From Devosia sp. A16 (GTDB taxonomy: Bacteria > Pseudomonadota > Alphaproteobacteria > Rhizobiales > Devosiaceae): DNA of 64,000 bases. The notes below the pieces were generated by a model. It saw only the letters and a list, made by a program, of their open reading frames with translations. It did no database searches and was not told the DNA's origin. The stretch lies in the NCBI RefSeq assembly GCF_001402915.1, contig NZ_CP012945.1, positions 940,001 through 1,004,000 of the forward strand, in the 5' to 3' direction. Shown in pieces: positions 52,506 to 60,640 of this stretch (positions within the stretch are counted from its first letter, which is position 1; each line of letters starts with the position of its first letter). Both the position numbers and the translations under genes were made by a program.

Positions 52506-52517
52506 GGGCTGGCAAGC

Positions 52518-52563
52518 GAACTCGCCGATTTCCTGACGTCCTGCACAAGCCGCACGTCGCCGC
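52518..52563 (+). pseudogene. Decayed copy of the 3' end of the ABC ATPase gene
   Basis: Aligns with 49831-49877 (the last codons of the ATPase gene, from gaactc through aagccgcgcgtggcg) with about six substitutions and a one-base deletion after gacgtc. It lies between the reductase stop and the amidohydrolase start. Best explained as the old end of the ATPase gene left behind, or duplicated, when the oxygenase-ferredoxin-reductase genes entered the operon. Confidence 0.75.
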
Positions 52564-52584
52564 AACAACCTGATCGGAGCCGCC

Positions 52585-53454
52585 ATGACCGCCCGCGCCT
52601 ATTGTGATTGCCACGTCAATATCTACAACGAAGAGCACATCCTGCCGCTCTACTGGACGCTGCACGGCCGGGTGCGGAAGGGCGAACTGGCGCATCAATC
52701 CGATGCGGATTCGCTCTACAAGGCGATGGCCGAGGTGGAAAAGGCCATCATCTTCACCCTGCGCTATGCCGACGCCATCGGCGTCGAGGGCGACGACGAA
52801 ACCACCGCCGCGGCGGTCAGGAAATACCCCGACAAGTTCGTCGGCTTCGCTTATGTCGATCCCCGCCGTGCCGACTACATGGATATGCTGGTGCACGGCA
52901 TCGAGGACCTGGGGCTCAAGGGCGTGAAGTTCGGGCCGATCTACAACGGCGTGCATCTCTCCGACCCGCGTCTCGAGCCGGTCTACGAGTACCTGCAGAA
53001 GCGCAACCTGCCGCTGACCATGCATATGGGCACCACCTATGCCCGCAACGCCCCGGTGGAGCTGGGGCGGGCCATCCATGTCGAGCCGGTGGCGATGAAA
53101 TACCCCGACCTGACCATGGTCCTCGCCCATATGGGCCACCCCTGGTACGACGAGGCGATCGTCGTGGCGCGCAAGCAACCCAATGTCTGGCTGGAACAGT
53201 CGGCGCTCTTCTACCGGCCCTGGCAGTACTACAACATGCTGGTGCTGGCAGAGGAATACCGCACCGCCGACAAGATCTTCTTCGGCACCGACTTCCCCTT
53301 CGCCGGGGTGGCGGAATCGGCCGACGGGCTGATCAACATCAACAAGCAGCTCGAAGGCACCAACCTGCCACGCGTCAGCGAGGAGACCATCCAGTCGATC
53401 CTCTGGTCGAACCCGTTCAAGACCTGGTGGAAGGGCGACAACCCGCTGGGGTGA
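52585..53454 (+). CDS. Amidohydrolase family protein (ACMSD/lactonase superfamily)
   Basis: 289 residues. The N-terminal metal motif reads CDCHVNIY, so the usual HxH is HxN; other landmarks are VKFGPIYNGVHLSD, LPLTMHMGTTYAR, LAHMGHPWYDEA and FFGTDFPFAG with the catalytic Asp. Probably a lactonase or decarboxylase in the same pathway. Last gene of the LacI-controlled operon; before insertion of the oxygenase genes it would have followed the ATPase gene directly. Confidence 0.8.
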   Translation: MTARAYCDCHVNIYNEEHILPLYWTLHGRVRKGELAHQSDADSLYKAMAEVEKAIIFTLRYADAIGVEGDDETTAAAVRKYPDKFVGFAYVDPRRADYMDMLVHGIEDLGLKGVKFGPIYNGVHLSDPRLEPVYEYLQKRNLPLTMHMGTTYARNAPVELGRAIHVEPVAMKYPDLTMVLAHMGHPWYDEAIVVARKQPNVWLEQSALFYRPWQYYNMLVLAEEYRTADKIFFGTDFPFAGVAESADGLININKQLEGTNLPRVSEETIQSILWSNPFKTWWKGDNPLG

Positions 53455-53618
53455 GGGGCGGCCCGCTGCGACCGACAGCACCTCGCTGGTGGGATGCGTT
53501 CCACATCGCCGAACGCGCCCCATCAGGCATCGCGAATAATACAATAAGAACATAATCTTAAGTCGCGACCCGACCTAAGTTGTAGCCTCAGGTCGATTGA
53601 CTCATCTCAGACGAAGGC

Positions 53619-53654
53619 GTTCACTATTGGAACGTCGCATTCCACCTATGGAAC
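53619..53654 (+). promoter_or_regulatory. Candidate IclR-type operator
   Basis: gttcactattggaac (53619-53633) overlaps GGAA-N7-TTCC (53629-53643) and then TTCCA-CCTA-TGGAA (53640-53653), giving several interlocked half-sites as often found for IclR tetramers. Upstream of the IclR gene at 54027 by about 370 bases. The left part matches the site at 11774 closely. Confidence 0.5.
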
Positions 53655-53867
53655 AAGAAACCGGGGAATGCGGCTCTGAGGAGAGGGAGGCCGGTCAAGC
53701 GGCAAGCCGTGCGGTTGGACACGCACCTGCGCCCGCAGGAGCGTGAACGCCGAAGGTTTGCCCAGCAGCCGGTTAGTGTGAGCGTGAGCACGCTGCTGTT
53801 CGAGCAATGGATTGACGATGGCGCTGCAGGAGCGTGGGGGGATGCCCCATGTCCTCCACCCACTCGG

Positions 53868-53947
53868 TGTCATCCCCGCGGAAGCGGGGATCCATCTCGC
53901 AGCCCGAGCCGAACGGCGAGTTGGGTCCCAGCTTTCGCTGGGATGAC
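53868..53947. repeat. Intergenic palindromic repeat, family C
   Basis: gtcatccccgcggaagcggggatcc faces gggtcccagctttcgctgggatgacac. Located between the IclR-type site and the IclR gene. Confidence 0.75.
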
Positions 53948-54026
53948 ACCCGGTGTGGAAGGCCGGCCCACGGGCCGTTCCGTTCAACATGCTGCGGCCA
54001 GCAAGCGCCGGAGCGGCGGGCAATAA

Positions 54027-54818
54027 ATGTCCAGCATCCGGCGCGCCATTCAGGTTCTCGACCTGCTCGCCCGCAAGGGTGGGCTGGGCGCGCGCGCCGT
54101 GGCCCAGCAATTGAGCCTGCCCGTGGGCTCGGTGCACCGGCTGCTGATCGACCTCGCCGACGAGGGCGTGGTGGAGCGCGACGCCGACGGTGGCTGGCAG
54201 CTGTCGTACCGGCTGCTGGCGATCACCGACCTGCAGCTCGACGGCGTCGCCTTCCCCCGGCTGGCCCGGCCGTTCTGCGAAGCCATCGCCGAAAAGACCC
54301 GCGAGACGGTGAACGTCAACGTCCTGAGCGGCGAGGGGTGCGTGTGCATCGACAAGGTGCGCGGCAACCAGAACATGCAGCTCGACTGGCGCATCGGCGC
54401 GCGCGGGCCGCTCTATTGCGGCGGCAGCGCCAAGGCCATCCTCGCCTTTCTTGGCGAGGCCGAGCAGCAGCGCGTGTTCGACCAGCCGATGACCACCTTC
54501 ACCCGCTACACCATCACCGACCCCACCGAGCTCCGCGCCGAGCTCGCGCGGATCCGGAAGCGCGGCTACGCCATCGACAACCAGGAAGTCGTGGTGGGTG
54601 TGTTCTGCGTCGGCGTGCCGATCGTCGACCGGCTCGGCCGGCCGGTCGGCGCCATTTCCATTTCCGGGCCCACTCCCAAGGCGCCCGGCGCGGCGATCCA
54701 GCCGCAGGTGGAGCTGCTCAACGAAGCCGCGAGCAGCGTGAGCCGGCGGCTTGGCTACAACGGCCAGTGGCCGCCGCCGCAGGCCGGCGAGCGGGCCCTC
54801 GCCACATCAACAACCTGA
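54027..54818 (+). CDS. IclR family transcriptional regulator
   Basis: 263 residues. HTH: SIRRAIQVLDLLARKGGLGARAVAQQLSLPVGSVHRLLIDLADEGVVER, then the effector domain (GGSAKAILAFLGE; RGYAIDNQEVVVGVFCVGVPIVD). First gene of the rhamnose-type operon and probably its regulator. The stop lies 17 bases before the mutarotase start. The last residues overlap a 14-base string shared with 52563-52576. Confidence 0.9.
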   Translation: MSSIRRAIQVLDLLARKGGLGARAVAQQLSLPVGSVHRLLIDLADEGVVERDADGGWQLSYRLLAITDLQLDGVAFPRLARPFCEAIAEKTRETVNVNVLSGEGCVCIDKVRGNQNMQLDWRIGARGPLYCGGSAKAILAFLGEAEQQRVFDQPMTTFTRYTITDPTELRAELARIRKRGYAIDNQEVVVGVFCVGVPIVDRLGRPVGAISISGPTPKAPGAAIQPQVELLNEAASSVSRRLGYNGQWPPPQAGERALATSTT

Positions 54819-54835
54819 TCGAGGATTTTGAGACG

Positions 54836-55141
54836 ATGCGCTCTGCATGGGTAATGAAGCTGAAGCCCGGCCAGGAAGCCGAGTACAAGCGCAAGCACGA
54901 CGAGATCTGGCCCGAGATGGTGGCGCTGCTGAAAAGCCAGGGCGTCTCCAACTACACCATCTACCGCTACGATCTGCTGCTCTTTGCCTACCTCGAAAAG
55001 CCCGACAACGCGCCCAGCCAGACCGAGGGCGTCGACCCGGTGGTGCTCAAGTGGTGGAAGTGGATGGAACCCCACATGGAAACGCACGAGGACGCCCGGC
55101 CCAAGGCCTGGCCGGTCGAAGAAATGTTCCGGCTGGATTGA
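54836..55141 (+). CDS. rhaM: L-rhamnose mutarotase
   Basis: 101 residues: MRSAWVMKLKPGQEAEYKRKHDEIWPEMVALLKSQGVSNYTIY, with the conserved KP, KHDEIWPE and the C-terminal WWKWMEPHMETHEDARPKAWPVEEMFRLD. This is the canonical RhaM length and pattern. It equilibrates the anomers of L-rhamnose (or L-fucose) before oxidation. Followed seven bases later by a lactonase gene. Confidence 0.92.
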   Translation: MRSAWVMKLKPGQEAEYKRKHDEIWPEMVALLKSQGVSNYTIYRYDLLLFAYLEKPDNAPSQTEGVDPVVLKWWKWMEPHMETHEDARPKAWPVEEMFRLD

Positions 55142-55148
55142 GGGCATC

Positions 55149-56030
55149 ATGCTGAAGGTCGTCGATCCGCATATCCACCTGTGGGACCTGTGGACCCGCA
55201 TCTACCCGCATTTCGAAAAGCCGGGCAAAGGCGGCGCCAATGCCGCGATCTCGCGCAGCTACCTGCTCGAGGAATATCTCGAGGAAGCCGGCGACGAGAT
55301 CGAGATCGTCGGCGCGGTGCATGTCGAGGCCTTCCCCACCGATCCGGTCAAGGAGTCCGAGACGCTACAGGCGGTGGCCGACCGCAGCCCGATACCGATC
55401 GTCCTGGTGGCGCATGGCGACCTCGCCGCGCCCGACTTCGGCGCCCTGCTCGACCGGCACGCGCAGTTCCCGATCATGCGCGGCATCCGCCAGGTGGTGA
55501 ACCGCCACCCCGATCCCAAGCTCAACTACATCACTCGCGACCTGATGGATGAGCCTGGCTGGATCGGCGGGCTCAAGGAACTCGGCCGCCGCGGCCTGAG
55601 CTTCGACCTCCAGCTCTACCCGCACCAGATGGCCCAGGCGGCGAAGCTCGCAGGCGCGGCGTCGCAGACGCAGATCATCCTCAACCATGCCGGCATGTGG
55701 GCCGACCGCGATCTCGCGGGCTGGAAGGCCTGGAAATCGGGCATGCGCGAACTCGCGGCGCGTCCGAACATCGCGGTCAAGATCAGCGGCCTCGGCATGC
55801 TCGACCGGACCTGGACCACCGAAAGCTTCCGCCCGCTGGTGCTGGAAACGCTCGAAATCTTCGGGCCGGAGCGGGCGATGTTCGCCTCGAACTTCCCGGT
55901 CGACAAACTGACCAGCACCTTCCCGACGCTGTGGCAGGCCTTCGCCAAAATCACCGAAGGCGCCTCGGAAGCGGAGAAGGCCGCCTTGTTCCAGGGCAAC
56001 GCGCGAAAATTCTACCGCATCCCAAGCTGA
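55149..56030 (+). CDS. Sugar lactonase of the amidohydrolase family (rhamnono-/fuconolactonase-like)
   Basis: 293 residues. Metal motif VVDPHIHLWD, VGAVHVEAFPTDP, ILNHAGMWAD and FASNFPVDKL, the last typical of L-fuconolactonase-type enzymes where the usual SDFP is SNFP. Placed between a mutarotase and an L-rhamnonate dehydratase-like gene, so hydrolysis of L-rhamnono-lactone is the best reading. Confidence 0.88.
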   Translation: MLKVVDPHIHLWDLWTRIYPHFEKPGKGGANAAISRSYLLEEYLEEAGDEIEIVGAVHVEAFPTDPVKESETLQAVADRSPIPIVLVAHGDLAAPDFGALLDRHAQFPIMRGIRQVVNRHPDPKLNYITRDLMDEPGWIGGLKELGRRGLSFDLQLYPHQMAQAAKLAGAASQTQIILNHAGMWADRDLAGWKAWKSGMRELAARPNIAVKISGLGMLDRTWTTESFRPLVLETLEIFGPERAMFASNFPVDKLTSTFPTLWQAFAKITEGASEAEKAALFQGNARKFYRIPS

Positions 56031-56079
56031 CCTGCCGCCTTCGGCGCCCAACCGACATACGACTACCTGGAGATTTCTA

Positions 56080-57264
56080 GTGAAGATCAAGAACATCGAA
56101 GCCTTTGCCATCACCAACCCGATTGCCGGCGGCATTTACGACGAGGGCAAGGACAAGGTGACGGCGCGCCGCCCCCCCTGGACCAAGGATGCCGAAGTCG
56201 CCAACCCGATGTCGCGCTACCCGCGCTACAAGGCGCTGCGCTCGAGCTGGAATAACGCCTTTCCTGCGGTCGGCGTCATCGTCACCGCCGACGACGGCTC
56301 CTGGGGTTTTGGCGTCACTGGCTACGGCCAGCCCACCATCAGCCTGATCAACGACCATATCGGTCCGCTGCTGCACGAGGAGAACGCTCTCGCCACCGAG
56401 AAGCTGTGGGACATGATGATGCGCATCACGTCGCCCTACTCTTCCTCGGGCCTCGCCTCCTACGCCATCAGCGGCATCGATCTGGCGCTGTGGGACCTCA
56501 AGGGCAAGGTGCTGAAGCTGCCGGTCTATGAACTCGCCGGCGGCGCTGCCCGCGACAAGCAGTTCTGCTACGCCACCGGCAACGACACGGACTGGCACAT
56601 GGAGCTGGGCTTCAAGGCCACCAAGCTCGCCTGCCCCTACGGCACCGCCGATGGGCTCGAGGCGCTCGACAAGAACGAAGCCTTCGTCGGCAAGGCGCGC
56701 GAGCTGATCGGCCCGCATGTCGAGCTGATGCTCGATTGCTGGATGGCCTTCGACGTCGAATTCGCCGTGCGCCTCGCTCACCGGCTGAAGCCGTTCAACC
56801 TGAAATGGATGGAAGACTGCCTGATCCCGGAGGATCACACCTCGCACAAGGCGCTGCGCGAACGCCTGCCCTGGCAGACGCTGGCCACCGGCGAGCACTG
56901 GTACACCCCTTACACCTTCTTCGAGGCGGCCAAGGATCGAGTCGTCGATATCTTCCAACCCGACATCAACTGGGTCGGCGGCTTCACCGCGGTGCAGAAG
57001 ATCACTGCCATCGCCGACGCCTCGGGCCTCGAAGTGATCTGCCATGCCGGCATGAACACGCCCTATGGCCAGCACTTCAACTACTCGGCGCCCGACTCGC
57101 GCTGGGGTGAGTATTTCGTCGGCGGCGCCCCCGGCATCCCGTTGAAGCACACCAACAACTACCCCGGCATGGCGGTCCCCCAGGACGGCTACGTCGTGGT
57201 CAGCGACGAGCCCGGCTTCGGCCATGGGCTGTCGAAAGACGCCATCGAGAAGATGGCGCTCTGA
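56080..57264 (+). CDS. rhmD: L-rhamnonate dehydratase (enolase superfamily)
   Basis: 394 residues, GTG start after GGAG. The N-terminal DAEVANPMSRYPRYKALRSSW and the barrel landmarks LMLDCWMAFDVEFAVRLAHRL (Asp ligand), KWMEDCLIPEDH (Glu), ATGEHW (Glu) and VICHAGMNTPYGQHF (catalytic His) match the L-rhamnonate dehydratase subgroup. Product: 2-keto-3-deoxy-L-rhamnonate. Closely related acid sugars such as L-lyxonate or L-mannonate are alternative substrates. Confidence 0.88.
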   Translation: MKIKNIEAFAITNPIAGGIYDEGKDKVTARRPPWTKDAEVANPMSRYPRYKALRSSWNNAFPAVGVIVTADDGSWGFGVTGYGQPTISLINDHIGPLLHEENALATEKLWDMMMRITSPYSSSGLASYAISGIDLALWDLKGKVLKLPVYELAGGAARDKQFCYATGNDTDWHMELGFKATKLACPYGTADGLEALDKNEAFVGKARELIGPHVELMLDCWMAFDVEFAVRLAHRLKPFNLKWMEDCLIPEDHTSHKALRERLPWQTLATGEHWYTPYTFFEAAKDRVVDIFQPDINWVGGFTAVQKITAIADASGLEVICHAGMNTPYGQHFNYSAPDSRWGEYFVGGAPGIPLKHTNNYPGMAVPQDGYVVVSDEPGFGHGLSKDAIEKMAL

Positions 57265-57294
57265 ACATGAGCCCGGTGGGCGGGATCTCTCCCA

Positions 57295-57382
57295 CTCACC
57301 GGGTCCGGCGAAAGCGGGAACCCCTGTTTTCTCGCGAGACGGCACCATCGCAAACGGAGGTCCCCGCTTTCGCGGGGATGAC
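57295..57382. repeat. Intergenic palindromic repeat, family C
   Basis: caccgggtccggcgaaagcgggaacccc and ggaggtccccgctttcgcggggatgac. Between the dehydratase and the binding-protein gene. Confidence 0.7.
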
Positions 57383-57440
57383 GCCGAGCGAGGGGCAAAG
57401 AATTCAACGAGTGGCCGAAACCGGCCGGAGGAGGACCATC

Positions 57441-59222
57441 ATGAACCACAGATCCCTGAGGCAGCATCTGCTCGGCGGCGCCATCGCGCTGCTGGCGGCG
57501 CCGCTGCTGGCATCGACTGCCTTTGCCCAGGTGGCCGACATGCCGCGCAACGAAACCCTGGTGCTGACCCCGTGGGGCGACCAGCCGGCGCAGTTCGCCA
57601 ACACCGAGAACTGGCACCCCTACCTGACCTCGGTCACCCACCAGCGCGATGTGATGCAGATCACCGTCAACGAGGCGCTGTTCTACACCAACCTCAACGA
57701 CGGCAAGCTGATCCCGTGGCAGGCCGAAAGCTTCGAATATGCGCCCGACTTCATGAGCGCCTCGATCAAGCTGCGTGACGGGGTCGAGTGGTCGGACGGG
57801 CAGAAGTTCACTGCCGACGACGTGAAATTCACCCTCGAGGCCGTGCGCGATGCGCCGCCGGAAGTCGGCGGTTCGGCAGCGTTCAAGGAGTGGATCAAGG
57901 ACGTTACCGTCGTCGACCCGCTGAACGTCACCATCAACTTCAACAAGGCGGCGCCGCGCTTCGTCCGCGACTTCCTGGCGCTCGGACACGAGAACCACTA
58001 CCCGATCCTGCCCAAGCACATCTGGGAAGGTCAGGACATCGCGACCTTCACCAACTACGACCCGGCCAAGGGCTGGCCGGTCGGCACCGGCGCCTACAAG
58101 CTGGTCTCGAGCACCAACCAGCAGGAGATCTTCGATCGCCGCGACGACTGGTGGGGCGCCAAGGTCGGCTTCCAGGATCTGCCGGCGCCCAAGCGCATCA
58201 CGCTGGTGCCGGTGTCGAGCGATGACGCCATGGGCCAGCTCCATATCGCCAACCAGATCGATGGCGGCCGGCAGCTGCTGATCGGCACCTTCGAAGCCGC
58301 CCGCGCGCAGAACGACAAGCTGAGCTCGTGGAATGCCGAAGGCCCGAACTGGGGCGCTCCGGATGGCTGCGACTACTCCCTGGTCTTCAACATGATGAAG
58401 GAGCCATGGAACGATGTGAACCTGCGCTACGCCATCAACTATGCCATCGATCGGGAAGCCATTAACGACATCGGCTACGAAGGCGGCCAGAAGCCGGTGA
58501 CCTTCGCCTTCTCCAACTACATGGCCGGCACCTGGCTCACCGAAGGCAGCCCGCTCAAGGCGGTGCTCGACAAGTACGACCTCGACAATCCCGACCCGGC
58601 CAAGGTCGAGGAATACATGGCCAAGTCCGGCTACACCAAGGACGCGAACGGGCTATGGGGCAAGGACGGCAAGCCGCTGACCGTCACGGTGCGCACCCCG
58701 GCCTTCATCCAGCCGACGCTGGCCCCGCTGACCCAGCAGCTCAAGAATGCCGGCTTCGACGCGGTGCAGGCCCCGGTGGACGACACCTGGCTGCCCGACA
58801 TCCAGTCGGGCAACTTCGACACCATGGTTTTCGTCCATTGCGGTTCGCTCTCCGAACCGCTGGAGACCCTGCAGCACTACCATTCGAAGTTCGCCCGGCC
58901 GCTCGGCGAGAACATCCCGAACGCCGTCGCCGCCTCGCGTTACATGAACCCGGAATACGACAAGCTGATCGATGCCATGGATGCCGTCCCGGCCAGCACC
59001 GATCCCAATTCCGACTACATGAAGAATGCCGTGGCGGCCCTCGACATCGCGCTGCGCGACCTGCCGCAGATCGACATGCTCGAGGAATACCACGTGGTGA
59101 CCTTCAACAACACCTACTGGACCGGCTGGCCGTCGGCGACCGATCCCTACGTGGCCCCCTACACCCCGTGGGAAGCGTTCAACGTGGTGATCCACAACCT
59201 GAAGCCCACCGGCGCGCAGTAA
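57441..59222 (+). CDS. Peptide/oligosaccharide-binding protein of ABC transporter (family 5)
   Basis: 593 residues. Signal peptide MNHRSLRQHLLGGAIALLAA ending near AFAQ. SBP_bac_5 features: LYTNLNDGKLIPWQAESFEY, IKLRDGVEWSDGQKFTADDVKFTLEAV and the C-terminal half with LRYAINYAIDREAINDIGY. GGAGGAGG precedes the ATG. Family 5 proteins usually bind peptides but several bind oligosaccharides; here the neighbours argue for rhamnose-containing oligosaccharides or glycosides. Confidence 0.93.
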   Translation: MNHRSLRQHLLGGAIALLAAPLLASTAFAQVADMPRNETLVLTPWGDQPAQFANTENWHPYLTSVTHQRDVMQITVNEALFYTNLNDGKLIPWQAESFEYAPDFMSASIKLRDGVEWSDGQKFTADDVKFTLEAVRDAPPEVGGSAAFKEWIKDVTVVDPLNVTINFNKAAPRFVRDFLALGHENHYPILPKHIWEGQDIATFTNYDPAKGWPVGTGAYKLVSSTNQQEIFDRRDDWWGAKVGFQDLPAPKRITLVPVSSDDAMGQLHIANQIDGGRQLLIGTFEAARAQNDKLSSWNAEGPNWGAPDGCDYSLVFNMMKEPWNDVNLRYAINYAIDREAINDIGYEGGQKPVTFAFSNYMAGTWLTEGSPLKAVLDKYDLDNPDPAKVEEYMAKSGYTKDANGLWGKDGKPLTVTVRTPAFIQPTLAPLTQQLKNAGFDAVQAPVDDTWLPDIQSGNFDTMVFVHCGSLSEPLETLQHYHSKFARPLGENIPNAVAASRYMNPEYDKLIDAMDAVPASTDPNSDYMKNAVAALDIALRDLPQIDMLEEYHVVTFNNTYWTGWPSATDPYVAPYTPWEAFNVVIHNLKPTGAQ

Positions 59223-59635
59223 GCGCCGGGCAGTGATCGCGCGGATGGCGGCGTGTGCTGCCATCCGCAATTGACTGGCCGCAACGGCTCTTATGGAGAC
59301 TCAATAGTGCAACCCCCACCGGTGTCATCCCTGCGAAAGCAGGGACCCAACTCCCCGCCCACGCCAGCTGATGGTTGGGTCCCTGCTTTCGCAGGGATGA
59401 CATCGCAAATGTACAGCCACCAGTGGTGCAGTGCTCCTCCACCGCATAGCGGGGGAGGGGGACCAGCGAAGCTGGTGGAGGGGGCGGCCCCAAACACCGG
59501 CGCATCCTGCCGCCCCCTCCACCGCCTTCGGCGGTCCCCCCGCGGTGAGGGCCTCTGGCCCTCATCCGCCTCCCCCGTTTCACGGTGGAGGAGCACGGAG
59601 AGTCCCGTGCGTGTGCCACCCTGGGGAACCCCGCG
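59223..59635. repeat. Intergenic region, 413 bases, with family C and family A repeats
   Basis: A family C unit (about 59326-59403) is followed by a family A unit (about 59433-59590). Between the binding-protein and permease genes of one operon; likely modulates stoichiometry. No coding sequence seen. Confidence 0.72.
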
Positions 59636-60640
59636 ATGAGCCGCGAACTCGCCCGTTACCTCCTCACCCGCTTCGGCCAGCTGCTGCTGATCGTCTTCGT
59701 CGCGGTGAGCATCAACTTCATCATTCCGCGCCTGCTGCCCGGCGATCCGGTGCAGACGGCTTTGGCCCGGCTGCAGGCCACCGGCGGCGCGCAGAATGTC
59801 GATATCCAGGCGGTGTCGGCCGCCTATCGCGCCAAATACGGGCTCGATGCGCCGATCCTCGAGCAATACCTCAACTACTGGCTCGACCTGTTCCGGCTTG
59901 ACCTCGGCGTATCGTTCGCCAACTTCCCCGAGAAGGTCTCGACCATGATCGGCAACGCGCTGCCCTGGTCGGTAAGCCTGTTGGCAGTGGCGACGCTCAT
60001 CGCCTTCGCCACCGGCTCGCTGCTCGGCGCGCGGCTTGCTTGGCCGACGGCCGGGCGCGGCATCAAGGCCTTCGTGCCGCTGATGATGATCCTGACCTCG
60101 ATCCCGTTTTACCTCCTCGCCATCATCCTCATCTATTTCTTCGCCGTGGTGCTGAAGTGGTTCCCGCCCGCCGGCGGCGTCGACACCACCCGCATCATGC
60201 GCTTCGACTGGGCGACCACCGAGGATATCCTGAAGCACGCATTCCTGCCCTGCCTCGCGATCATCCTGGGCAATATCGGCTTCTGGGCGCTGGGCATGCG
60301 CAGCCAGATGGTCTCGGTATTGGGCGAGGACTACATCACCTTCGCCGAGGCCAAGGGCCTGCACCCCCGCCGCATCTTCGTCTGGTACGGCATGCGCAAC
60401 GCGCTGCTCGCCCAGGTCACCGCGCTCGCCCTGTCGCTCGGCTCGGTGGTCTCCGGCGCCGTGCTGGTCGAGGTGATCTTCAACTATCCGGGGCTCGGTT
60501 CGCTGCTTTACGTCGCCATCCGCGGCCAGGATTACTTCGTCATCCAGGGCGTGGTGCTGATGCTGATCGTCTCGCTCGCAGTGCTGCTGTTCCTCGTCGA
60601 CCTCATCTATCCACTGCTTGACCCGAGGATCCGGCGATGA
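59636..60640 (+). CDS. Dipeptide/oligosaccharide ABC transporter permease (DppB-like)
   Basis: 334 residues. Typical N-terminus LARYLLTRFGQLLLIVFVAVSINFIIPRLLPGDP, five or six membrane helices and the loop FAEAKGLHPRRIFVWYGMRNALLAQVTALAL contacting the ATPases. The start at 59636 gives the usual N-terminus. Overlaps the next gene by four bases. Confidence 0.93.
   Translation: MSRELARYLLTRFGQLLLIVFVAVSINFIIPRLLPGDPVQTALARLQATGGAQNVDIQAVSAAYRAKYGLDAPILEQYLNYWLDLFRLDLGVSFANFPEKVSTMIGNALPWSVSLLAVATLIAFATGSLLGARLAWPTAGRGIKAFVPLMMILTSIPFYLLAIILIYFFAVVLKWFPPAGGVDTTRIMRFDWATTEDILKHAFLPCLAIILGNIGFWALGMRSQMVSVLGEDYITFAEAKGLHPRRIFVWYGMRNALLAQVTALALSLGSVVSGAVLVEVIFNYPGLGSLLYVAIRGQDYFVIQGVVLMLIVSLAVLLFLVDLIYPLLDPRIRR

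Larger units (their letters stand above)
53455..54026. other. Intergenic region, 572 bases
   Basis: Holds an AT-richer patch near 53530-53560, the IclR-type site at 53619-53654 and a family C repeat at 53868-53947. The stretch between 53660 and 53860 has open frames but no convincing start, codon bias or recognisable protein; it is left unassigned. Confidence 0.6.

Noticed and set aside
53660-53860. Possible small gene between the IclR-type site and the IclR gene
   Set aside because: Open frames exist on both strands but none has a convincing ribosome binding site, conserved motif or protein-like composition.
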